The notes beneath the pieces were generated by a model that saw only the letters and a program-made list of their open reading frames with translations, was not told where the DNA came from and ran no database searches. Of a stretch of 50,895 nucleotides of DNA, positions 1-8,001 are shown one piece after another. Where the stretch lies: contig NZ_KQ948053.1 of assembly GCF_001513965.1 (NCBI RefSeq), positions 1 to 50,895 of the forward strand, written 5' to 3'. Positions within the stretch are counted from its first letter, which is position 1. Each line of letters opens with the position of its first letter. The position numbers and the translations under genes were made by a program. This DNA is from Streptomyces cellostaticus (GTDB lineage Bacteria; Actinomycetota; Actinomycetes; Streptomycetales; Streptomycetaceae).

Positions 1-1
1 C

Positions 2-82
2 GGCGGTATCCGGGCGGTCGCGCGGGCGGCCCAGGTCAGCGAGACGACGGTCCGCAAAGACGTGGACGAGTCGGAGGCGTAG
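2..82 (+). pseudogene. ISAzo13-type transposase N-terminal HTH fragment (runs off window edge)
   Basis: The reading frame is open from the window edge to a TAG at 80-82. It encodes a helix-turn-helix-like stretch (GIRAVARAAQVSETTVRK), which resembles the N-terminal DNA-binding segment of ISAzo13-family DDE transposases. The frame stops a few residues later and an IS-end-like repeat begins at 99, so only a fragment remains. Its upstream part lies outside the window. The family assignment rests on one short motif. Confidence 0.4.
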
Positions 83-98
83 GTCCGGTTCTCTTCAT

Positions 99-205
99 GG
101 CTCTGTCCGCAGTTCCGTGAAATCCCCAGGTCGCGGGCTGGAACGCGGGATCGCTTCGGCAGGGTGTTTTCTGCCGTGGCGAGCAAGATGGTCGGGGATA
201 TGCTG
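99..205 (+). repeat. IS terminal remnant, copy 1 (partner at 2437-2545)
   Basis: The tip GGCTCTGTCCGCAGTTCCGT opens a segment of about 105 bp that is repeated, diverged and in the same orientation at 2437-2545. There it forms the terminal part downstream of an IS5 transposase fragment. The shared interior includes CGGGATCGCTTCG and the AGGGTGTTT/CTGCCGTGGC block. The two copies bracket the MBL and AraC genes. Related tips occur at 9221-9344. Confidence 0.6.
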
Positions 206-242
206 TTCGCTCCTTCGGCGCCCTGGTGGTGGAGGCGGTGTC

Positions 243-450
243 GACGGCTCGTTCGGCATCCTCAACCGCGGCGTCGACACCGGCGATCTGCCCGGCCACA
301 CGGACACGGAGGCCGCGGCCACCTTCCTCACGGCAACCTTGTACTACCGCCGCCTGATCACCGGCGACCCCATCACGTGCGACACCGCCGCTGCACTCGT
401 CGACCAGGCCCTCGTGCCCCCCGCCACCCGAGCCGCTGACACCAGCCCCC
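243..450 (+). pseudogene. TetR/AcrR-family regulator, C-terminal fragment
   Basis: The frame encodes about 68 residues typical of a TetR ligand-binding C-terminus: a basic acidic helix followed by AAATFLTATLYYRRLITGDP and an ALVDQAL-type last helix. There is no DNA-binding domain, and the upstream sequence is IS debris ending in an ISL3-like LVVEAVST motif. The frame continues without a proper stop into the antisense of the next gene, so both ends look broken. I see no sign that it is expressed. Confidence 0.5.
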
Positions 451-605
451 GTGTCCACCCGCAGCCGCCCGCATCGACGGTCCCGAGCGCAGCGGGCGAC
501 AGCCCTGGAATGCCACGGGTTTCGGCGCTCCGGCCGACCCGCAAAGCACGATGCCGGTCCAGAGATCTTCGAGGGCGGCGGTGGACGCGGGGCGGTGACG
601 GGCTC

Positions 606-1373
606 TCAGGCATCGCTGGAAACGGCGTCATCCACGCGTACCCGCAACCGTCCTTTCGCCTCCAGCCGCTCCAGCCGTCGCTGCTCCTTCACCACCCACC
701 GACGTACCCGGTCGGGGTCCAGCATGCCGCCGTGGCCTGCGTGCAGCCGTTCGGGTCCCAGGTCGAGCATGCGCCGGAGACTCGCCAGATTGGCGAGGGG
801 ATCGTCGTGGAACGGCGGGTTCCAGGGTCGGCGGGGCAGCAGTCCCAGCAGCGGTGTCGCGATCAGGTCTCCCGCGACGAGGTCGCCCGTCTCGGTGAGG
901 ACTGACACCGACCCGGCGGTGTGGCCCGGGGTGGGGACGATGCGTGCGTCGATGCCGTAGTCCGCCAGCGGCGTGTCCCCGCGGACGAGGACCTGCGGTG
1001 TGAACGGCTCGGTTCGGACGTGGAAAGGCGGAAGCGGGGCCACAAGCCTGCCCAGCCTCCCGGTCGGCAGGTAGGGCTCGCGCACCCGGCCGCTGGTGTA
1101 CTGCCGAAGATCGCCCACGTGCGCGGCGATCGGCGCCCCGGTCAGACGGCTCAGTTCGGCGGCTCCGCCGAAGTGGTCGATGTGGCCGTGGGTGACGACG
1201 ATCATGGAAATGCCGTTCGGGTCCACCCCCTGCTCGGCGACGCGGTCGTAGACCTTGCGGCCGCTGCCGGGGACACCGGAGTCGACGACGACCGGTCGGC
1301 GGCCGAGGAGCAGGTAGGCGTTGACGCTCCGCTTCCCGAGGAGCGGGAGGGGGATGACCTTCGTGCGGGGCAC
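606..1373 (-). CDS. MBL-fold metallo-hydrolase
   Basis: A 255-residue protein of the metallo-beta-lactamase superfamily, a group of binuclear-metal hydrolases acting on esters, thioesters, lactams or lactones; the substrate is unknown. The metal-binding HxHxDH motif is visible as THGHIDHFGG (residues 61-70). It is followed by His151 in PGHTAGS, Asp169 in VAGDL and His214 in HAGHGG, so all usual ligands are present. The length fits single-domain members. There is no signal peptide, so it should be cytoplasmic. It is divergent from the AraC gene at 1500, which is the obvious candidate regulator. Flanking IS remnants suggest the pair sits in a mobile-element-rich pocket. Confidence 0.9.
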   Translation of the reverse strand: MPRTKVIPLPLLGKRSVNAYLLLGRRPVVVDSGVPGSGRKVYDRVAEQGVDPNGISMIVVTHGHIDHFGGAAELSRLTGAPIAAHVGDLRQYTSGRVREPYLPTGRLGRLVAPLPPFHVRTEPFTPQVLVRGDTPLADYGIDARIVPTPGHTAGSVSVLTETGDLVAGDLIATPLLGLLPRRPWNPPFHDDPLANLASLRRMLDLGPERLHAGHGGMLDPDRVRRWVVKEQRRLERLEAKGRLRVRVDDAVSSDA

Positions 1374-1462
1374 GGAGTACTCCGTTCAGAGTGAACAGGT
1401 TCGGACATCTCGACGCTACGAACACCGAATGAGCTGATCCATGCTTGTGATGCGCACATTCA

Positions 1463-1493
1463 TTGCCGTTCGTCTCACGTGTTCGGCTACGCT
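1463..1493 (+). promoter_or_regulatory. Possible leaderless promoter for the AraC gene
   Basis: TTGCCG (1463-1468) and TACGCT (1488-1493) are separated by 19 bp. The -10-like TACGCT ends 6 bp before the ATG at 1500, and no ribosome site precedes that ATG. This spacing is typical of actinomycete leaderless transcripts, where the start codon is the first transcribed triplet. The same TACGCT-to-ATG arrangement occurs at 37680-37693. Confidence 0.4.
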
Positions 1494-1499
1494 GCTGGC

Positions 1500-2429
1500 A
1501 TGGACGCGCTCGCGGATGTCCTCACCGCAGCCAAGGTCGGCGGCACCGTGCTCGCCCGGGTCGATGTGGCAGCGCCCTGGGGCATCGAGTTCCCGAAGCT
1601 GCCGATCGCGGTCTTCCACACCGTCATCAACGGCTCCTGCTGGCTGCGCCGTCCAGGGGCCGAGCCGATCCGGCTCGCCACCGGCGACCTGGTCCTGCTG
1701 CCCGTCGGCGCCGGCCACGTGATGTCCGGCGCCCCGAGCGGCCCGGCGACTGCCTATGACGACCTCGTGGCCGCGCGCCCTGGACACCGGGAGTCGGAGG
1801 TCCACATCGCCGGCCCGGGGCCCCGTACCCGGATCGTCTGCGGCGGCTACCGCTTCGACGGACGCGTCTCCCGCCCGCTGCTCACCCTCCCACCGGTGCT
1901 GGTGCTGCCCGCTGCCGACGGCGAAGCGCCCGAGCGGAGCGAGCTCGCCGACACCCTTCGGATGCTCACAGCCGAACTTGCTGAACCCCGGCCCGGTTCC
2001 CAGACGGTCATCGACCGGCTGACCGACGTGCTGTTCGTCCACATCCTGCGCCGGTGGACCGCAGATCAGGGCGAGCACGGCACCTCCTGGGTCCTGGGCC
2101 TGCGTGACCCGGAGGTCGCTGCTGCGATCTCACTCCTTCACGAAGACCCGGCCCGGCCCTGGACCGTCGAGGAACTGGCACACCGAGTCGGTGTCTCCCG
2201 CGCCACGCTCTCCCGGCGCTTCACGGACCTGATCGGCGAGCCGCCACTGGCCTACCTCACCCGCTGGCGCCTGGAACTGGCCGGCCGACGCCTCCGTGAC
2301 ACCGCCGACGCGCTGCCGGCCGTGGCCAGGAGCGTCGGCTACACCTCGGTATCGGCGTTCTCCCGGGCCTTCACGCGTCAATGGGGAACACCGCCGAGCC
2401 GCCACCGCACCGACCTTCACCTGCCATGA
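1500..2429 (+). CDS. AraC-family transcriptional regulator with cupin sensor domain
   Basis: A 309-residue regulator. Residues of about 10-180 form a cupin-like ligand domain of the kind fused to AraC proteins, with a GDLVLLPVGAGHVM strand-turn motif. The last 100 residues carry the two helix-turn-helix units (WTVEELAHRVGVSRATLSRR and ALPAVARSVGYTSVSAFSRA) with the usual FTRQWGTPPS ending. The ATG at 1500 is preferred over an in-frame GTG at 1479 because of the leaderless promoter pattern and because the conserved part begins there. It is divergent from the MBL hydrolase, which it probably controls. The effector is unknown. The gene ends 7 bp before the IS-end repeat at 2437. Confidence 0.9.
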   Translation: MDALADVLTAAKVGGTVLARVDVAAPWGIEFPKLPIAVFHTVINGSCWLRRPGAEPIRLATGDLVLLPVGAGHVMSGAPSGPATAYDDLVAARPGHRESEVHIAGPGPRTRIVCGGYRFDGRVSRPLLTLPPVLVLPAADGEAPERSELADTLRMLTAELAEPRPGSQTVIDRLTDVLFVHILRRWTADQGEHGTSWVLGLRDPEVAAAISLLHEDPARPWTVEELAHRVGVSRATLSRRFTDLIGEPPLAYLTRWRLELAGRRLRDTADALPAVARSVGYTSVSAFSRAFTRQWGTPPSRHRTDLHLP

Positions 2430-2436
2430 GCACCAA

Positions 2437-2545
2437 GGCTCTGTCCGCGGTTTCCTGAACCCCCAGCTCAGAAGGAGGAACCCGGGATCGCTTCGCCAGG
2501 GTGTTTGCTGCCGTGGCAAGCAAGACGGTCGAGGATGGGCGCCGG
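2437..2545 (+). repeat. IS terminal remnant, copy 2
   Basis: The tip GGCTCTGTCCGCGGTTTCCT opens a repeat matching 99-205 in the same orientation. It directly abuts the truncated IS5 transposase reading frame at 2538-2873, so it is probably the downstream terminal part of that element after an internal deletion. Confidence 0.6.
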
Positions 2546-2873
2546 CGGCGTGGTGGTGCGCGCGTACGGACGTTGAGTCGACCGAGATGTCCCAGTCGAT
2601 ATCACCTGCCGCGTCCCCCTCCGCCTGGATCTGAGGGAGAAGCATCTCCCACGTTGCGTGCGCCGACCGGCGGCGATGCCGTTCATGCACCGTCTCCCGC
2701 GGCCCGTACCGGTCCGGTAGCTCACGCCACTGCACGCCCGTGCGGATCCGGTACAGCACCCCGTTCACGACCTGGCGACGGTACCGCCACCTGCCACAAC
2801 GCCCATTGCTTACCGGCAGAAGCGATTCCAGCCGCTCCCACTGAGCATCAGTCAGATCACCCCTGTATCTCAT
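2538..2873 (-). pseudogene. IS5-family transposase, N-terminal fragment
   Basis: The first 112 residues of an IS5-family (IS427-like) transposase are intact: MRYRGDLTDAQWERLESLLP at the start, the VNGVLYRIRTGVQWRELP block, and the first catalytic aspartate in SVDSTSVRAH. The frame then runs directly into terminal-repeat sequence in place of the second and third catalytic acidic residues, so about 60% of the protein is deleted and the protein cannot be active. No convincing opposite terminal repeat is visible upstream of the start. Confidence 0.85.
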
Positions 2874-3011
2874 GGTCCTATCAACGATTCAACTGATCGC
2901 CAGAACACTGCACAGGGGTTGCCCGGCGGGACTGCGGGACAGTTCGGACAGGCGCTCGGCGAGGGTGCCTGACGAGGCTCCAGCTCAGGAACTGAAGACT
3001 CGTCACGTCGA

Positions 3012-3578
3012 TCACCGTCTTGGTTCGCCGCCGGACCGCTCTGCGCGGAGCAGGGAGAAGATCACCTGATCGTGCCACTGGCCGCCGCGCCACTGCGCGG
3101 AGCGCAGCACGCCCTCCCTGACGAAGCCCGCCTTCTCCAACGCACGCTGCTCGGCGAGGTTGGCGTAGTCCGTCCAGGCTTGGAGCCGTTCGGCCCTGGT
3201 GTGGTCGAAGAGGTACTCGGCCAGCAGTCGCTGGGCCTGGGTGCCTATGCCGCGACCGCGCGCGGCGGGCACCAGGCCGATCCCCAGGGTCCAGCAGGTG
3301 GAAGTGGCGGGCCGCCCCCAGGTGCTGGCGAACCACTCGACCCGGCCCACCGTCCGGCCCGCCTCCGCGACGGAGAGCACGCCGCCGTCGGGGCTGAGCA
3401 GGCCGGTCTCCGCGAACTGCCGGCGCAGGCCAGCTGGTGAACCGAAGCCGAACCACTGGTACTGGCCGGTTCCCTCCGGCCCGTTGAACTCGCCCTCGAA
3501 CAGGTCGAGATCGTCGGCGGCCACCGGGCGCAGCGTGATCTCATCGGACAGGGAACGACTCCTCATCCTCTCGACCAC
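3012..3578 (-). CDS. GNAT-family N-acetyltransferase (RimJ/RimL-like)
   Basis: A 188-residue acetyl-CoA-dependent acetyltransferase. The protein opens with the ITLRPVAADDLDLFE strand common to RimJ/RimL-type GNATs. It carries the pyrophosphate-binding motif in ARGRGIGTQAQRLLAEYLF (about residues 107-125) and a conserved NLAEQRALEKAGFVREG segment. Such proteins acetylate N-termini, amino sugars or small amines, and the acceptor cannot be told here. The GTG start at 3578 has GAGG upstream; an ATG four codons in is poorly spaced. It has no obvious operon partner. Confidence 0.85.
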   Translation of the reverse strand: MVERMRSRSLSDEITLRPVAADDLDLFEGEFNGPEGTGQYQWFGFGSPAGLRRQFAETGLLSPDGGVLSVAEAGRTVGRVEWFASTWGRPATSTCWTLGIGLVPAARGRGIGTQAQRLLAEYLFDHTRAERLQAWTDYANLAEQRALEKAGFVREGVLRSAQWRGGQWHDQVIFSLLRAERSGGEPRR

Positions 3579-3677
3579 ACGGTTCGACCTCGTATGGCCG
3601 GCGTGGGCAACGGCGTCTGACTCTTCCCCACATCAAGCCGCGCCCCGGCTAGATGCCCGGCGGCGCGCACCCGGAAA

Positions 3678-3717
3678 GATCCGCCGGACAGGCCCTATGT
3701 GTGCTGTCCGGCGGATC
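3678..3717. repeat. 14-bp perfect inverted repeat (element-end-like)
   Basis: GATCCGCCGGACAG (3678-3691) and its exact reverse complement CTGTCCGGCGGATC (3704-3717) are separated by 12 bp. The left arm plus its flank (GATCCGCCGGACAGGCCCTA) recurs at 4155-4174. The arrangement could act as a transcription terminator for the GNAT gene, but the third copy nearby makes transposon ends more likely. Confidence 0.6.
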
Positions 3718-3791
3718 ACCATCAGCCTGAAGACGATGGTCGGTGCCTGCGAGTGCAGCAGGCCTCGCTGCGATGGCTTTAGAGTGCCGCC

Positions 3792-4175
3792 ATGGGGAGC
3801 AGGCGCAGGGTTCGCCGCCTGATGGTGGGCGGCACGGTGTACGGCTGGTGTTTCGGGCACCGGCACGATCGTGTGCGGGGCTACCCCGGGTGCAGTAGCA
3901 CGGTGACGCTGTGGCGTCCCGGAAGCCGGGCTTGTCTGCGTCTGGTGTTCCGGCCGGCATCCGACCGAGTCATCGCCGACGGCTACTTCGACGAGGGCGC
4001 GGTGGTGCGCCTGCCGGACCGGGAGTATCTGAATCTCCACGAGCCGGGCAGTGTAAGGGCGTTGCTCGACGAGGCCCTGGTCCGTGGGCATTTTCCCGCG
4101 ACGGGGTCGGTGGAAGTGGACGGCTGGCCCCTTTTCCACCGTGTGAGACCGCAGGATCCGCCGGACAGACCCTAG
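3792..4175 (+). CDS. Small hypothetical protein, 127 aa
   Basis: The protein begins MGSRRRVRRLMVGGTVYGW and contains a LNLHEPGSVRALLDEAL motif. It resembles short uncharacterised Streptomyces proteins with an Arg-rich start and a beta-strand-rich body; no function is known to me. There is no signal peptide or membrane segment and the ribosome site is weak. The last residues (VRPQDPPDRP) and the stop codon lie within the third copy of the GATCCGCCGGACAG repeat, so its C-terminus may have been created or replaced by the repeat. It could be cargo of a small element spanning 3704-4174. Confidence 0.5.
   Translation: MGSRRRVRRLMVGGTVYGWCFGHRHDRVRGYPGCSSTVTLWRPGSRACLRLVFRPASDRVIADGYFDEGAVVRLPDREYLNLHEPGSVRALLDEALVRGHFPATGSVEVDGWPLFHRVRPQDPPDRP
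4155..4174. repeat. Third copy of the GATCCGCCGGACAG repeat
   Basis: GATCCGCCGGACAGACCCTA is identical over 19 of 20 positions to 3678-3697 and inverted relative to 3704-3717. With the copy at 3704 it forms terminal inverted repeats around a unit of about 470 bp. Confidence 0.6.
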
Positions 4176-4186
4176 CCACGTCGATG

Positions 4187-4733
4187 TCACAGGGTGCTGC
4201 TGAAAGTGCTGATGGCGGTCATCACGTCCGTGAGGACGTGAAGGGACGCGGGGACGTTGCCGGGGATCTCCAGGCCGTGGTCCGCGTTGTCCAGTTCCAG
4301 GATTTCGTGGCCGCTGTTGTGCGCCGTCGAGCTGTCCCAGTGTGGGTCGCGCGTTCCGCCGACGATGAGCGTGGGGGCGGTTTGCTGCCGCAGTCCTTGG
4401 TGTACTTCGGGGATGTCCAGCATGGGGGTGAGCCAGATCCCTGCTATGCGGTCGGCTGCGGCGACGGGCATGGCCCGGCTGCCCAGGCACTTCGCGAGGA
4501 TCATGACACCGGGCCGTCTCGGCCGCGAGTGCCGCCCTGACGCGCTCCTCCACCCAGTCTTGGAGCTGGTCGGTGCTGGGTGGCTCCCACCACAGTTCCT
4601 GAACCGTCCATCCGTGGGAGTGCAGTACGCGTGCACCGTAGTGCAGCAGGGGCCGGGCAGGGGTGTAGGTGAGCCCTGGGAGAACCAGCGCGACGCGCTG
4701 TGGGTCCGCGTGGTGACGCGTAGCTATGACCAT
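4187..4733 (-). pseudogene. Small alpha/beta-hydrolase, frameshifted
   Basis: Two overlapping frames together give a complete small alpha/beta-hydrolase. The N-terminal part (4733 to about 4515) has VALVLPGLTYTPARPLLHYG. After a single-base shift near 4510-4520 it continues in the other frame with LAKCLGSRAMPVAA, a GGTRDPHWD acid loop and LDNADHGLEIPG holding the catalytic His. Relatives carry GKSLGS at the nucleophile elbow; here the serine is replaced by cysteine and the first glycine by alanine. Frameshift plus altered nucleophile suggest decay, although Cys-nucleophile hydrolases exist. A sequencing error at the shift cannot be excluded. Confidence 0.7.
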
Positions 4734-5185
4734 GAGCGTGCTCTACCCACGCACGCAGCGCGAACTCGGCCTTCTGGTGGGCGATGCCCGCACGCGGCCG
4801 CTGCCGATCACTGTGACGGCTGGAGGATTGGCGATGCACCAGCGTTCACCGCGGTGATGATCGAGGTGTCCTGCCCCAGGGCAAAGCCAGGCGCCGCCCG
4901 TAACCGTCGTCATGCTCTGCCTCGACAGGACAGCAGGGACCTCGGGCGGCCCCCAAGCATCCGCCCTGCCTCGGGGCCCGTCCGCCGCACCGTGCGCGTG
5001 ACCGTCACGGTCGGCCCTGACTTAGGCAGGGCTGTGGCCGTAAGCAGTGGTGCCCCGGCCGACGAGTGACGTGCGGTCCTCGCCGTGGCATCCGCCGATC
5101 AGGCGGGGCGTCCTCGCCGGTATGCCTGCGGGCGGGCGTGGTGGGTATGCACCGAGAGCCGGAGTGCTTGAGGAGGGGGGATTTG
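4734..5185. other. Intergenic stretch, no recognisable gene
   Basis: About 450 bp between the hydrolase remnant and the ATP-grasp gene. Open frames here have poor amino-acid composition and match no family I know. No repeat or clear terminator was seen. A strong ribosome site (GAGGAGGGGGG, 5170-5180) at the right edge belongs to the next gene. Confidence 0.5.
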
Positions 5186-6195
5186 GTGGGCCGTGATGTG
5201 GTGCGGGCGGGTACTTTCCTGGCGACGGAGCCGATGGGTGATTCGGAGGTACTGCGCAGGCAGCCGCGCGGCACTCTTCCCGTCGCCGATCGTGACCGCT
5301 GTCTGCACCTGTTGTCCGCCCTGGAGGGGGTGGAGTTCCACCACGGTCTGAACATCGACCGGGCGCACATCCGCAACGGACGCGTCTACCTGCACGACGG
5401 ACGGTGCTTGAACGACCTCGACCTCTACGTCTGGTATGCCCGGATCGACCGCAGCCTTACAGCTTCCATCTGGAGGCACTGCGCACCCTCGCCCAGGACA
5501 GGCGGGTCGTCATCTGCCCGGACAGCTTCGCCACCGGCGTCGACAAGTACCGCTCCCACCTCACGCTCCGCCGGGCCGGCGTGACGGTAGCGGACACCGT
5601 GCTCTTCCAGCCGCACGCCCCCGCCACCGTCGAAGCCGTGCTGGAGCAGTGGGGCCGGGCGGTACTCAAGCCGCGCTGGGGATGCTTCGGCCAGGGGGTC
5701 CTGCTCATCGACGACTTCAGCACCCTGCGAGACGTCGCCGGATACCTGGCCGGCACAACTCCCGCAGCTGCTGATGGCACCATGCTTCTGGAACGCCGGT
5801 ACGACAACGACCCGGCCGACTGGCGGTCGGTCACCCTCGTGAACGGCACCGTCCTCTACGGCTACCGCAAACGCCCCAGCCGCTGGGCGGAATTCGGCCG
5901 CGGAGCCGTCAAGGTGTACGACGGCGCCGGAGCGGGAGGCGAAGCAGATCTGTGCGAGGTCCCGCCCGCCCACGCCAAGCAGGCCATGCGAGCGCAACAA
6001 GCCCTCGGCTCGGAGATTATCGGCTTCGACATGATCCTCCCCGACGGCGCTCGCGTCATCGTCGACGAGAACACCTTTCCCGGCCTGTATCCCGACCTCA
6101 TCGCGGAAGCCGGCGGCGACCTGGCCGAAGCTGTGTCTGGCCTCATCGCTCAAGCGGTCGACACCCTGCGCGGCCCGCCCGGACCAGCGGCGTAG
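5186..6195 (+). pseudogene. ATP-grasp ligase-type protein, single frameshift
   Basis: The N-terminal part begins with GTG at 5186, 5 bp after a strong GGAGGGGGG site, and runs to LYVWYARIDRS. Near 5455 one C appears to be missing. The next frame continues with PYSFHLEALRTLAQDRR, then KYRSHLTLRRAGVTVADTVL, a GRAVLKPRWGCFGQGVLLI nucleotide-binding segment, and the metal-binding ending FDMILPDGARVIVDENTFPG. This is the layout of RimK/glutathione-synthetase-like ATP-grasp enzymes, which form amide bonds through an acyl phosphate. The product would be about 336 residues. No peptide substrate gene was recognised nearby. The shift may be real or a sequencing error. Confidence 0.75.
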
Positions 6196-6557
6196 ACAAG
6201 GAGACGAAACAGGCTTGCAGCGGTCGCCCCAAGATGGGCAGCCACCAGCGTGGTGTACTTGCTCAAGCTCAGGGTTCACCGACGCCGAGGCCTCGATGTG
6301 CGTTACGGCGATACGGCCAGCGGGACGCCGTGCGCTTTGCCTGGGTCAGGAAGCCCTCCAGGCAGCCCAGCGCTGACGGTTCCTCACTGGCTCCACTGGT
6401 CCGTGGCGAACGGTACGAACGTCCCGACGCCGGACCGAACCATCTCCTTGACGTCACCTCCGTGTCACAGCACCGTCTTGCTGCCAACCACACGGCACAG
6501 GACAGCCGTCATGGTGGGTACCGGTACATCGGATGCCGTTTGACCAGGAGTTATCCC
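6196..6557. other. Intergenic stretch before the DUF4232 lipoprotein
   Basis: About 360 bp with no protein-like frame on either strand. The only useful feature is AGGAG at 6546-6550, the ribosome site of the next gene. No repeat was seen. Confidence 0.5.
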
Positions 6558-7253
6558 ATGAATATCGTCCGCTCGCGAAGATCCGCCGCGACCCTCACGT
6601 CCCTCTTCGCCTGCTGCCTGCTGCTCACCGCGTGCCAGTCGGGCGGTGGCTCGACGGGCGCGGCCCCGGCCCCCGCCTCCGGGTCGGCCGACGACGGCTC
6701 TTCGTCCGCTGCGTCTCCGGGGGGTGCCTCCGCGTCCGCTGTTCCCGCCGGTGTGGCGTCCAAGCCGGGCTCGGCCGCCTCGCTGCCCGCGTCGCGCGGC
6801 ACTGCGGCCGGCACACCCGCGTGCGCCGTCGGGGCCCTGACCCCGTCCGCGGCGCACCGCCTCGAGCCGAACCCGGACAACACCTACGGCGTCCTGCTCA
6901 ACTTCGCCAACAGCGGCAGCCGGGCCTGCGTGATCGAGGGCTTCCCCACCGTGGCGGTCGCCGGCCAGGGCGACCCCACGCGCAGCCGGCCGCTGAAGGT
7001 GACCCCTGAGGGCACCGCTCACCCCGTGCGTCTGGCGCCGGGCGGGCGGGCCTATCTGATGCTCACCTTCCACCAGGTGATGGGCGAAGCCGACGGATAC
7101 TGCCGCTCCGGCGCCACGCCCGCAGCGCCGCCCTCCCTCGTCGTTGGGGCCGCCGGCGGCCACTTCCAGGTCGAGATGGGCGATGGCGGCGGCAACTTCG
7201 CGGAGTGCGACGACGTCGTCCGCACTACGGCCTTCCTGCCCAACCAGCCCTGA
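6558..7253 (+). CDS. DUF4232 lipoprotein
   Basis: A 231-residue secreted lipoprotein. A basic N-terminus (MNIVRSRRSAATL) and hydrophobic stretch end in the lipobox LLTAC, so Cys26 should be lipidated and the protein anchored outside the membrane. Residues of about 28-90 are a low-complexity Ala/Ser/Gly/Pro linker. The C-terminal domain fits DUF4232: ACAVGALTPSAAHRLEPNPD, FANSGSRACVIEGFPTVAV and a closing CDDVVRTTAFLPNQP. Its four or more cysteines suggest disulfides. The family is widespread in Streptomyces and uncharacterised. AGGAG lies 7 bp before the ATG. It is probably monocistronic. Confidence 0.85.
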   Translation: MNIVRSRRSAATLTSLFACCLLLTACQSGGGSTGAAPAPASGSADDGSSSAASPGGASASAVPAGVASKPGSAASLPASRGTAAGTPACAVGALTPSAAHRLEPNPDNTYGVLLNFANSGSRACVIEGFPTVAVAGQGDPTRSRPLKVTPEGTAHPVRLAPGGRAYLMLTFHQVMGEADGYCRSGATPAAPPSLVVGAAGGHFQVEMGDGGGNFAECDDVVRTTAFLPNQP

Positions 7254-7289
7254 CCGTCCGTCGGCGGACCGCGGGCGCCGCACCACCCC

Positions 7290-7716
7290 GGTGCGGCCCA
7301 TGGCCGGGACACGACGCGTGCAACCAGATGGGGTGGCTCTCCGAGTACCACCGGACTACCAGGAGGCCGAGCGCTGGTACGTGCGCGCGGCCGCTGACGG
7401 GTCCCCGCTGAACGCCATGCTCGCGGGCAAACTGAAGGCCCAGCGCGGCGCGTACGCCGAGGCGGAACCGCTGCTCCGCATGGCCTGGGAACAAGGCGGC
7501 GACTCCGCGTACAGGACGGAGGCCGCCGGGTACTACGGACTCGTCCTGCACCGGCTGGGCCGCCTCGTGGAAGCCATCGAGCCGCTGCGGACCGCCGCCG
7601 CACGCTGGGACGAAGACGTGAGTGCCCGCTACAGCCGGGACGACCTGGACGTACTGTCCCGGACGGTCGACCCGGAGGAGGAACTGGCACATGTGGAGGC
7701 GGCGCTGACGGCGTGA
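7290..7716 (+). pseudogene. TPR/Sel1-like repeat protein, C-terminal remnant
   Basis: The readable part carries helical repeats: DYQEAERWYVRAAADG, then AYAEAEPLLRMAWEQGG and GRLVEAIEPLRTAAARW. This is the alternating pattern of tetratricopeptide/Sel1 repeats used for protein-protein contacts. Upstream, NQMGWLSEYHR is readable in another frame and joins DYQEAERWY if one base is restored near 7355. There is no credible start codon, and the N-terminal part of the original protein is missing. Confidence 0.6.
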
Positions 7717-8001
7717 CGCTGCTGGCCGGAGCCTACGGGCATGCCGAGTGGGACGGCCTCGCACGAAACCGGGTGGCCATCTGCCGTGCTCAGTGGCCAA
7801 CTATCCGGTTCTGGTCGATCCAGACGCCGAGCTGCACGCCGTTCCAGGTAGGCGTCGGGAGTGATGCGCGGTGGCAGTCGCATATCGGGGGCTGTCGGTC
7901 GGATGTAGGTCGGATGTAGGTGGCTCGTCGGCGGGGGCTGACACCTTTCCAGAGACGGCCGGCCGGAGCTCACCGGGCGGCCCGATCCCGAAGGAGCCAC
8001 C
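7717..8001. other. Intergenic stretch with an 11-bp tandem duplication
   Basis: GGTCGGATGTA is repeated head-to-tail at 7897-7907 and 7908-7918, about 85 bp before the monooxygenase start. Paired 11-bp direct repeats at helical spacing can bind a regulator, but no regulator gene is adjacent. The rest of the stretch has no recognised gene. Confidence 0.35.

Noticed and set aside
117..905. A single 262-residue protein
   Set aside because: It joins IS debris, a TetR fragment and antisense of the MBL gene; only the TetR part is meaningful.
5186..6195. A ribosomal peptide (graspetide-like) cluster around the ATP-grasp gene
   Set aside because: No short precursor-peptide gene with a good ribosome site was found within about 1 kb on either side.
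7897..7918. CRISPR-like repeats
   Set aside because: Only two adjacent 11-bp units without spacers; no CRISPR array or cas gene was seen anywhere in the window.
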